Shown here: piece after piece, positions 1 to 5,630 of the stretch
Layout of the letters: each line of letters starts with the position of its first letter
How positions within the stretch are numbered: the first letter of the stretch is position 1
Source: an uncultured Bacillota bacterium
GTDB lineage: Bacteria; Bacillota; Clostridia; Peptostreptococcales; Anaerovoracaceae
DNA: 11,050 nt
Reading direction: 5' to 3'
NCBI GenBank assembly: GCA_946541435.1
Contig: CAMNJK010000032.1
Span: forward strand, 1 to 11,050
Program-made: the position numbers and the translations under genes
The notes under the pieces: model-generated
The model's database searches: none
Told to the model about the DNA's origin: nothing
Seen by the model: only the letters and a program-made list of their open reading frames with translations

Positions 1-107
1 CGGCTCTGAAGGCTGCAGGATTTCTGACCAGAGATTCCAGAATGAAGGAAAGAAAAAAGTACGGACTCAAAAAAGCGAGAAGAGCTTCCCAGTTCTCCAA
101 GCGTTAA
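1..107 (+). CDS. rpsI: 30S ribosomal protein S9, C-terminal end (5' truncated by window)
   Basis: The first 107 bases encode the last 34 complete codons of a protein ending in [17 protein letters not shown] and a TAA stop at 105-107. This very basic tail ([21 protein letters not shown]) is the hallmark C-terminus of bacterial ribosomal protein S9, whose last residues reach into the 30S P site and contact the tRNA anticodon stem. Only about a quarter of the usual ~130 residues is visible. It is the only plus-strand gene seen here. It converges on the minus-strand CoA-transferase operon and shares the terminator at 141-172 with it. The rest of the gene, and presumably rplM, should lie to the left of the window. 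Confidence 0.96.
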   Translation, partial: ALKAAGFLTRDSRMKERKKYGLKKARRASQFSKR

Positions 108-140
108 GAGATCGCGTACAGCGTTTCTTCAAAAGCGAAC

Positions 141-172
141 AAAAAAGAACTGCTTTCGGGCAGTTCTTTTTT
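141..172. terminator. Bidirectional rho-independent terminator between rpsI and the CoA-transferase operon
   Basis: A perfect inverted repeat: GAACTGC (147-153), a 6-base loop, then GCAGTTC (160-166). It is flanked by A6 (141-146) and T6 (167-172), so either strand ends in a U-tract after the stem. It lies 33 bases past the rpsI stop and 24 bases past the CoA-transferase stop (197), placing it to end both converging transcripts. Confidence 0.93.
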
Positions 173-196
173 ATGCTGTTCCTGCGCGGCCCGGCC

Positions 197-1534
197 TTAC
201 CGTTTGTTGGATCTCTTCCAGATCCCCATCCGCTCCGCTTCATCGCAGAGATGGTCTCTGAAGTCAGGATGGGCGATGGAGATCAGCATCTCTGCTCTCT
301 CCCAGGTGTTCCGCCCCGCCAGATTGATGGCGCCGTACTCCGTCACGATGAAGTGGGACTGGCTCCGCGGGGAGGTGATGATGTCGCCCTCCGTGAAGAA
401 GGGCCGGATGGTGGAATGCACCTTGCCCGCTTTGTCTGTATGGGTGGAATTCACCGCCACGAAGGATTTTCCGCCCCGGCTCAGCACGGCGCCGGAAACA
501 TAGTCCAGCTGTCCTCCCGTGCCGGAGATCTGTCTGAGTCCCGAGGACTCGGAGGCGATCTGTCCGAACAGGTCAACGCTGACGCAGGCGTTGATGGAGA
601 TCAGGTGGTCGTTCTGGGCAATGATGGCCGGATTGTTGATCACGTGCAGCTGATTGCACTCCAGTCCGGGATTGCCATCGATCCAGTCATACATCTCCTG
701 GGTGCCGGCGGCAACGCCGAACATCCCCCGTCCCCTGTGATAGGTCTTCTTCCGGTTGGTCAGCTTCCCCGCCTTGTACAGGTCCAGATAAGCGTTGGAG
801 CAGAGCTCCGTGTGCATCCCCAGATCCGTCAGGTCGGAGTCCGCGATCATAGCGCCCAGAACGTCAGGCAGCCCCCCGATGCCGAACTGCAGGGTGGCCC
901 CGTCCGGAATGTAGGGCATGATATGTCCCGCGATGGCCACATCCTCCGGGGTCTTCTCCGGCGTGGGCACCTCCGCCATGGGCCCGTGGGGACCCTCCAC
1001 GATATAGTCCACGTCGCTGATGTGAATCACCTCTCCGCTGCCGCCGCAGACCCGGGGCATGTTCTCATTGATCTCGAGGATGATCACCTCCGCGGACTCG
1101 ATGACCCCGCCGGCAGCCCCTGCGGAACAGCTGAGATTGAAGTAGCCGTGCCGGTCCATGGGCGTGGCGCAGAGCATGGCCACGTTCACTTCCAGATAGT
1201 TATGGTAGTAGGCATACAGATTCCGGTAGAGCATGGGGTTGAAGTTGCAAAGCCCCCGGTCCACCAGTTTTCTTTCGTAGGCGGAGCAGTGCCATGTGGT
1301 ATAGAAGAAGTGCTCCCTGCTGGGATCGCACTCCGCCACCTCGATCCGAAAGGGGATCAGGTTTCCCCGCAGCTTCACCCCGTGCAGTTCTTCTTTTCTC
1401 TCCGCGAGGGCCTTGTCCAGCAGGGGCGGGAACGAGTGATAGGCTCCGTAGTCCACCCAGTCTCCGTCCTTGACCACGCGTACCGCCTCCCGGGGCGTAC
1501 GCAGTTTACTTCTGTATTCCTGTATGAAATCCAT
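197..1534 (-). CDS. Acetyl-CoA hydrolase/transferase family protein (acyl-CoA:acetate CoA-transferase)
   Basis: A 445-residue protein of the acetyl-CoA hydrolase/transferase family (butyryl-CoA:acetate and 4-hydroxybutyrate CoA-transferases). These enzymes move CoA between acyl groups through a glutamyl-CoA thioester. The candidate catalytic residue is Glu243 in LGMHTELCSNAYLDL, matching the MHTE motif of the family. Other family signatures are FGIGGLPDVLGAMI (217-230), ISGTGGQLDYVSGA (336-349) and FIVTEYGAINLAGRN (395-409). Length is normal for the family. The ATG at 1534 has an AAGGA ribosome site 7 bases upstream. It is the last gene of the operon, 97 bases after the oxidoreductase gamma gene, and ends at the 141-172 terminator. 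Inference: it converts the acyl-CoA made by the oxidoreductase to a free acid while forming acetyl-CoA. Family and Glu243 are firm; the acyl substrate (butyryl, isobutyryl, isovaleryl or other) is not determined. Confidence 0.9.
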   Translation of the reverse strand: MDFIQEYRSKLRTPREAVRVVKDGDWVDYGAYHSFPPLLDKALAERKEELHGVKLRGNLIPFRIEVAECDPSREHFFYTTWHCSAYERKLVDRGLCNFNPMLYRNLYAYYHNYLEVNVAMLCATPMDRHGYFNLSCSAGAAGGVIESAEVIILEINENMPRVCGGSGEVIHISDVDYIVEGPHGPMAEVPTPEKTPEDVAIAGHIMPYIPDGATLQFGIGGLPDVLGAMIADSDLTDLGMHTELCSNAYLDLYKAGKLTNRKKTYHRGRGMFGVAAGTQEMYDWIDGNPGLECNQLHVINNPAIIAQNDHLISINACVSVDLFGQIASESSGLRQISGTGGQLDYVSGAVLSRGGKSFVAVNSTHTDKAGKVHSTIRPFFTEGDIITSPRSQSHFIVTEYGAINLAGRNTWERAEMLISIAHPDFRDHLCDEAERMGIWKRSNKR

Positions 1535-1631
1535 GTTTGCTTCCTTCTCAGCTCCTTCTCCTGTTTCTTCCTGATGTGTCTGTTCTGTTTGTATCCTGTT
1601 CCGGCCTCCGGGGCCCGTGCAAAACCTGGCC

Positions 1632-2195
1632 TTACCTGGTCTCGCTGCTCTGTCTGCAGGCCTTCCCGATCTCCAGTCCCCTGGCGAAAGCCTTCTCGTT
1701 CAGCGGGATGAGTTTCGGCTTTCCGGCCAGCTTTTGCAGGATCCCCTGCAGCATCAGCTGTTCGTCCAGCGCGCCGGTGTATCCGATGTAGACGCCCAGC
1801 ATGATGATGTTCAGGACCTTGGGGGATCCCAGCTCCAGAGCCATCTGCGTGGCCGGCACCTCGATGACCGTGATGTCGTCCCTGTCCTCGGGCGCCTTCA
1901 CGATGGTGGAATTGATGAAGAGCGTACCCCCTGAGACCAGCTTTTGCAGAAACTTATCCAGAGACAGGTCGTTCATGACCACCATCTCGTCCATCTCATC
2001 TCCCAGGGGCGCGCCGATGGCCTCGTCGGAGATCACCACATAGCAGTTGGCGGTGCCGCCCCGCTGCTCCGCGCCGTAGGACGGGAAGAAGGTCACGTTC
2101 AGGTCTGTGGAGCTGCAGACAGCTTCCGCCAGCAGCTTTCCCATCATCATGACGCCCTGGCCGCCGGAGCCCGCGATCATCATATTGCGTTCCAT
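1632..2195 (-). CDS. 2-oxoacid:ferredoxin oxidoreductase, gamma subunit (KorC/VorC-like)
   Basis: A 187-residue protein matching the gamma domain of pyruvate/2-ketoisovalerate/2-oxoglutarate ferredoxin oxidoreductases. It begins with IAGSGGQGVMMMGKLLAEA (7-25), the GxGGQG signature, and has FFPSYGAEQRGGTANCYV (36-53), the conserved SYG-E-RGG block. Gamma subunits are thought to support CoA access and assembly of the alpha-beta core. The ATG at 2195 follows the TAA of the beta gene with no gap, and the ribosome site GGGAGGTGG lies inside the beta 3' end, so translation is probably coupled. Two copies of the DNA word CAAAAGCTGG occur here (1727-1736 and 1937-1946), each coding LQKL. The family is clear; the substrate class cannot be read from this subunit. 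Confidence 0.92.
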   Translation of the reverse strand: MERNMMIAGSGGQGVMMMGKLLAEAVCSSTDLNVTFFPSYGAEQRGGTANCYVVISDEAIGAPLGDEMDEMVVMNDLSLDKFLQKLVSGGTLFINSTIVKAPEDRDDITVIEVPATQMALELGSPKVLNIIMLGVYIGYTGALDEQLMLQGILQKLAGKPKLIPLNEKAFARGLEIGKACRQSSETR

Positions 2196-3020
2196 TTACT
2201 CCACCTCCCGATCATCTGACTTCTCCGCCTGATCATCCGGCTTTTCCGCCGATCTGTCCCGGACGACGCCCAGCGGAAACTCCGCGAACATCTTATCCTC
2301 CAGGAACTCCAGGGCGTCCAGTTCACTCATCCCCCAGTTGGTGGGGCAGGTGGTGACGATCTCCACCATGGAGAAACCCTTGCCGTCCAGCTGGTTCTGA
2401 AAAGCCTTGCGGATGGCATTCCTGGTTTTGATCACGTTCTGGGGCGTGTTGCAGCTGCAGCGCTCCAGGTAATAGGGCGCCGTCAGCTGGTTCAGGATCT
2501 CGCACATGTGCATGGGATATCCGTGTTCCTTCGGGTCCCTGCCTCCCGGAGCGGTGGATGCCTTCATGCCCACCAGGGTGGTGGGGGCCATCTGGCCGCC
2601 GGTCATGCCGTAGATCCCGTTGTTCACGAAGATGACGGTGAAATTCTCCCCCCGGTTGGCCGCCGACATGGTCTCCGCCAGGCCGATGGCCGCCAGGTCT
2701 CCGTCCCCCTGATAGGTATAGACCAGCATGTTCTCGTTGGTGCGTTTGATGCCCGTGGCAACGGCGCAGGCCCTGCCGTGGGGCGATGTGGTGTTGTCAT
2801 AGGTGATGTATTCCATGGCCAGTCCGCAGCAGCCCACGCCGAAAACGCAGGCGGTCCGGTCCACCACGCCCAGTTCCTCCAGGACTTCGCCGATCAGCTT
2901 GAAGACTGTCCCGTGCATGCAGCCCGGGCAGAAGCCGGCCACCATATCCTTGCGGAAGGTGGACGTCCGGCTGTAGACTTTTTTCAGTTCTTTTTCGTTC
3001 CTCATATCCGTTCCGTTCAT
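2196..3020 (-). CDS. 2-oxoacid:ferredoxin oxidoreductase, beta (TPP-binding) subunit
   Basis: A 274-residue thiamine-pyrophosphate subunit (KorB/VorA-like). FCPGCMHG (30-37) is the family's CPGC-HG motif. The TPP/Mg motif runs from GDGD (105-108) to NNGIYGMTGGQMAP (133-146). It carries the thiamine cofactor that decarboxylates the 2-oxoacid before electrons pass to ferredoxin. The ATG at 3020 overlaps the alpha-gene stop as ATGA, with GGGAGG about 9 bases upstream; a second in-frame ATG at 3005 is possible but has a weaker site. The C-terminus (about 255-274) is a charged, low-complexity tail with an imperfect AEKPDDQ/AEKSDDR repeat, beyond the usual fold. With the alpha, gamma and delta neighbours it makes a complete four-subunit enzyme. 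Confidence 0.94.
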   Translation of the reverse strand: MNGTDMRNEKELKKVYSRTSTFRKDMVAGFCPGCMHGTVFKLIGEVLEELGVVDRTACVFGVGCCGLAMEYITYDNTTSPHGRACAVATGIKRTNENMLVYTYQGDGDLAAIGLAETMSAANRGENFTVIFVNNGIYGMTGGQMAPTTLVGMKASTAPGGRDPKEHGYPMHMCEILNQLTAPYYLERCSCNTPQNVIKTRNAIRKAFQNQLDGKGFSMVEIVTTCPTNWGMSELDALEFLEDKMFAEFPLGVVRDRSAEKPDDQAEKSDDREVE

Positions 3021-4114
3021 TCTGTCCGCCCTCCCTGCAGCAGCGCCCGGATGGCGGCTTCCACTTCTCTGCTGCTCATGATCTCACCGCCGGCATGGAG
3101 GCAGGTCTCGATCCTGGTCCGGTCTTTGACCGCCAGCTCCACATCCAGCTTCATCAGGGCCGGGATGGACATCTCCACATCCAGGATGGCTTTGACCCGG
3201 CTGTAATCCAGCTTTTCAAAGGTCTCATAGGGGAAGGGCGATACGGTCTTGGGCCGGATGTAACCCACCCTGGCGCCCTCTGCCCGGAGCTTGTTCACCG
3301 CGGATCTGGCGATACGGCCGGAGATCCCGTAGCCCGTCACCACCACCTCCGCGTCTTCCAGGCCGATGGTCTCCACCTGCACGTCCTTGACCCAGCTGTC
3401 GTACAGGGCCGCGTTGTTGATGCAGGTCTGCTCCTGGCGCTTGGTGGACCAGCCGCCCGGCAGGATGAAAGCGCGTTCCTCTTTTTTCGGATCGTGTCCC
3501 ACCAGAGCCCAGTCACGAAGCTCATCCTTCAGACGCCGGACTTCTTCTTCTGACCGCATGGGAGGCAGCACCACCGGCTCCATGATGGTCCCCAGGACCC
3601 CGTCCCCCAGGATCAGCACGGGGTTTCTGTCCCGCTGGGCGTAATCAAAGGCTGCGTAGGTCATGTCCACGGCCTCCTGCACATCCCCCGGCGCGAACAC
3701 CATCATGCGGAATCCGCCGTTGCCGGATGCCCGGGTGGCCTGGGCGTAATCCTGCTGGGAGGGCTGAATGGAACCGATCCCCGGACCGCCTCTGGAAATA
3801 TTGCAGTAGACCATGGGGATCCGCGCCGACGCGCAGAAGCTGACGCCTTCGCTCTTGAGGCTGATGCCGCAGCTGGAGGAAGATGTCATGGCCCGGGTCC
3901 CTGTGGACGCTGCGCCGTAGACCATATTGACGGACGCAAGCTCGCTTTCACCCTGCACGAAATGACCGCCCACCTCCGGCAGCCGCCGGGCAAAATACTC
4001 GGGGATCTCATTCTGCGGGGTAATGGGATAACCGGCGAAGAACCGGCATCCGGACCGGACCGCCGCCTCCGCGATGGCTTCGCAGCCTTTCATAAACACA
4101 CGCTTTTCACTCAT
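3017..4114 (-). CDS. vorB: 2-oxoacid:ferredoxin oxidoreductase, alpha subunit (VorB family)
   Basis: A 365-residue alpha subunit. GCRFFAGYPITPQNEIPEY (22-40) is the diagnostic YPITP block, and ESELASVNMVYGAASTGTRA (56-75) is the next conserved block. SRGGPGIGSIQPSQQDYAQA (107-126) closely matches annotated 3-methyl-2-oxobutanoate (2-ketoisovalerate) VorB proteins. The open frame extends to 4234 through the ferredoxin gene, but the ATG at 4114 is chosen because GGAGGT lies just upstream and homologous sequence starts there (MSEKRVFMKG). It starts 13 bases after the ferredoxin stop and overlaps the beta gene by 4 bases. Cys82 in TSSSSCGIS sits where I expect proline in this family. Expected reaction: branched-chain (or other) 2-oxoacid + CoA + oxidised ferredoxin to acyl-CoA + CO2 + reduced ferredoxin. 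VorB-like assignment is good; 2-oxoglutarate specificity (KorA) is not excluded. Confidence 0.9.
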   Translation of the reverse strand: MSEKRVFMKGCEAIAEAAVRSGCRFFAGYPITPQNEIPEYFARRLPEVGGHFVQGESELASVNMVYGAASTGTRAMTSSSSCGISLKSEGVSFCASARIPMVYCNISRGGPGIGSIQPSQQDYAQATRASGNGGFRMMVFAPGDVQEAVDMTYAAFDYAQRDRNPVLILGDGVLGTIMEPVVLPPMRSEEEVRRLKDELRDWALVGHDPKKEERAFILPGGWSTKRQEQTCINNAALYDSWVKDVQVETIGLEDAEVVVTGYGISGRIARSAVNKLRAEGARVGYIRPKTVSPFPYETFEKLDYSRVKAILDVEMSIPALMKLDVELAVKDRTRIETCLHAGGEIMSSREVEAAIRALLQGGRTE

Positions 4115-4127
4115 TCCGTTACCTCCA

Positions 4128-4331
4128 TTACCTCCAGACCTCGATGGCCGCTTCCGGGCACATCTGGGCGCACATGGCGCAGCCGATGCATTCCTCCGCC
4201 TTCTCCGCCACCACATAAAGATAGCCCTTGGCATTCACTTCTTTTCCCAGGGCCAGCACGTCCCGCGGACAGAACTTCACACAGTATCCGCAGGCCTTGC
4301 AGCTTTCCTGTAATATCTCAACTTTTCCCAT
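4128..4331 (-). CDS. 2x[4Fe-4S] ferredoxin, delta subunit of the 2-oxoacid oxidoreductase
   Basis: A 67-residue ferredoxin with two complete cluster motifs: Cys11-Cys14-Cys17-Cys21 in CKACGYCVKFCP, and Cys48-Cys51-Cys54-Cys58 in CIGCAMCAQMCP. All eight ligands are present. Proteins of this size just upstream of VorB/KorA-type genes are the delta subunits (VorD/KorD) that carry electrons from the TPP centre to soluble ferredoxin. The ATG at 4331 is preceded by AAAGGA at a rather long spacing (about 12 bases), so initiation may be modest. It lies 41 bases after the P-loop ATPase stop and 13 bases before vorB. In other lineages this domain is fused to alpha or gamma; here it is a separate gene. 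Confidence 0.93.
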   Translation of the reverse strand: MGKVEILQESCKACGYCVKFCPRDVLALGKEVNAKGYLYVVAEKAEECIGCAMCAQMCPEAAIEVWR

Positions 4332-4372
4332 TGGTTTTTATCGTCCTTTCTGTTACGGTGTCCCGGTCCTGT

Positions 4373-5146
4373 TCAAAGCGCCTCTTCATAGGATAGAAAC
4401 AGTTCCAAAGGCAGGAGCGGCAGGGTCTCGCCCCTCTGTTCGCAGCCTTGTTCTCTGGTCTGTTCCATGTACTGTCCGATCTCCTGGACCAGTTTCTTTC
4501 GGCAGCATGCCCCGCGCAGGGGAATGTCTTCCGGAAGACGCTCCTTTATCATCTGCAGACCTTCTAAAAACTCTTCCGCAGTTGTCTCCGGCCCCAGATG
4601 GGGATTGGCAATGCCGGTAAACCGCTGCAGCCGCGTTGCCCGGCGGATCCCCTCCATTGTCACAAGAATGCTCTCCGCATCCTTTGACCAGGGCCGATAG
4701 GGATTCACGATATAAAAGACCGCCGCATTATTCAGCAGGTCCGCAAACCGTCCGATCATCCTGGCGCCGATGTCAAAGCCGCCGATATCCAGAATGGTAT
4801 CGACCTCCCGGGACATCAGACTCTGCCGGACCCCGGGGGCGACCACCGGCGTATCCAGCAGCTGGTCCGCGTAGTGGATCCGGATCCCGGACCCGCCCAG
4901 CTTTTGCGGGGTATCAGATCCTTCCAGCTTTTGCGGAACATCAGATCCGGCCAGCTTTTGCAGGGCGTCCCGGCTCCGGAACAGGGGCTTGGTCTGGTCC
5001 AGATCAAACAGGTCCACCGTGCGTCCTGCCGATGCCAGCGCCGCGGCCAGGTTCAGGGCGATCTCGCTCTTGCCGCTGCCGGATTCCCCCAGCAGAACGA
5101 TGTTCCGGCTCTTATTCAGTATTTCCAGAAAATCCGCCCCGCTCAT
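4373..5146 (-). CDS. P-loop ATPase of unknown function, first gene of the oxidoreductase operon
   Basis: From the ATG at 5146 this is a 257-residue protein. It has a Walker A loop NIVLLGESGSGKSEIALNLA (15-34), then a strand ending in FDLDQTKPLFRSRDA (47-61), and a Walker B-like ILDIGGFDIGARMIGRF (118-134). VFYIVNPYRPWS (143-154) may be the base-recognition region. The overall pattern recalls SIMIBI/MinD-like NTPases, but I do not recognise a named family. Residues 63-86 are three 9-residue repeats (QKL-GSD-P), coded by a 27-bp DNA repeat. The open frame continues to a GTG at 5290. The promoter at 5250-5277 places that GTG upstream of the predicted transcript start, so 5146 is preferred even though its ribosome site (GAGGG, only 2 bases away) is poorly spaced. 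Position suggests a role in maturation, activation or regulation of the oxidoreductase; this is inference only. Confidence 0.8.
   Translation of the reverse strand: MSGADFLEILNKSRNIVLLGESGSGKSEIALNLAAALASAGRTVDLFDLDQTKPLFRSRDALQKLAGSDVPQKLEGSDTPQKLGGSGIRIHYADQLLDTPVVAPGVRQSLMSREVDTILDIGGFDIGARMIGRFADLLNNAAVFYIVNPYRPWSKDAESILVTMEGIRRATRLQRFTGIANPHLGPETTAEEFLEGLQMIKERLPEDIPLRGACCRKKLVQEIGQYMEQTREQGCEQRGETLPLLPLELFLSYEEAL
4880..4960 (-). repeat. 27-bp in-frame tandem repeat (about three units) inside the P-loop ATPase gene
   Basis: Read on the minus strand, units begin at 4960, 4933 and 4906, each with CAAAAGCTGG. The first two continue as near-identical GGATCTGAT-NNN-CCG; the third has diverged after GGG. 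They code QKLAGSDVP, QKLEGSDTP and QKLGGSG. Spacing is exactly 27 bases, so the frame is kept. Confidence 0.9.
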
Positions 5147-5249
5147 TTCCCTCGCATCTTTCCAGTTCAGTCGTTTCCACTGCTCGTTCGGCCAACTGCT
5201 TTGTCTGCCGTCCCGCCGGCTGTAATCACCGCCGAAGCCGTCCTTATCT

Positions 5250-5277
5250 ATTCTATTTCTTTTTTTGCGTCTGTCAA
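5250..5277 (-). promoter_or_regulatory. Sigma-A-type promoter for the ATPase/oxidoreductase/CoA-transferase operon
   Basis: On the minus strand, a perfect -35 TTGACA (5272-5277), a 16-base A-rich spacer, and a -10 TAGAAT (5250-5255, 5 of 6 consensus). Transcription would start near 5243, leaving a leader of roughly 95 bases before the ATG at 5146. It is the best promoter-like match I found in the gap before the operon. Confidence 0.7.
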
Positions 5278-5290
5278 TGTCACCCGGCAC

Positions 5291-5549
5291 TTGTCAAAAC
5301 GACATCTCATTATTTGACTCCATTCAATGCTGTTTAATATTGATTTTTCCTGTCCTGCAAAGGCTGGCTGGTTCCGGATTCAATATTTTACTGCATCTGA
5401 CTGGTTCATATAATGAGTTAGGTTCAGCTAATCGCAGAAAATAGATACTAGTCTCCCCTCCTCTGACCCGTTTTCAGAGCTCTGGCGAGGAAATATCATT
5501 ATTTTACCCTTTCTGGGCAGCCAAAATACTGAACTTTCCTTTTTTGCAT
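5291..5549. other. Intergenic region between the two minus-strand operons, no convincing gene
   Basis: This stretch is visibly richer in A/T than the flanking genes. I see no credible protein gene: the only minus frame (5428-5619) runs through the tyrS terminator and resembles nothing. Contents seen: a plus-strand promoter-like pair (5387-5414); a perfect hairpin CTCTGA (5461-5466) / TCAGAG (5474-5479) with a 7-base loop; a C-rich, anti-Shine-Dalgarno-like run (CCCCTCCTC, about 5455-5463) just before it; and a small TCAAT/ATTGA inverted repeat near 5325-5345. Confidence 0.6.
5387..5414 (+). promoter_or_regulatory. Possible plus-strand promoter in the intergenic region
   Basis: TTTACT (5387-5392, 4 of 6 to the -35 consensus), 16 bases, then a perfect TATAAT (5409-5414). 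No plus-strand protein gene follows. A transcript from here would run about 160 bases to the bidirectional terminator at 5550-5579. Promoter-like words arise by chance in A/T-rich gaps, so confidence is low. Confidence 0.3.
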
Positions 5550-5579
5550 AAAAAGAGACCGCGTCCGCAGTCTCTTTTT
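5550..5579. terminator. Bidirectional rho-independent terminator after tyrS
   Basis: Stem GAGAC (5555-5559) / GTCTC (5570-5574), with inner GCG/CGC pairing (5561-5568), flanked by A5 (5550-5554) and T5 (5575-5579). On the minus strand it sits 51 bases past the tyrS stop and is followed by TTTTT, ending the long housekeeping transcript. On the plus strand it would end any transcript from the 5.4-kb gap. Confidence 0.88.
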
Positions 5580-5630
5580 CGTACGCTGAATCGCCTGTGG
5601 CTGATGAACTGCGCATCACGCTCAGTCAGC

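Noticed and set aside
173..1711. 512-codon plus-strand open frame opposite the CoA-transferase
   Set aside because: It lies antisense to a clear enzyme gene, has no recognisable domain, starts inside the terminator U-tract and is explained by GC-rich codon bias in the real gene.
4115..4234. 40-codon N-terminal extension of vorB to 4234
   Set aside because: It overlaps the ferredoxin gene in another frame, and the ATG at 4114 has a good GGAGGT site and starts the conserved sequence.
5167..5229. 20-codon GTG-started frame in the leader of the vor operon, considered as a leader peptide
   Set aside because: The AAGGA site is about 11 bases away, no run of one amino acid codon or attenuator hairpin with U-tract follows, and it could easily be chance.
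5147..5290. 48-codon N-terminal extension of the P-loop ATPase to a GTG at 5290
   Set aside because: The promoter at 5250-5277 lies inside it, no ribosome site precedes the GTG, and the extension looks like translated non-coding sequence.
5428..5619. 63-codon minus-strand frame between tyrS and the vor operon
   Set aside because: It spans the tyrS terminator hairpin and has no clear ribosome site or similarity to a known protein.
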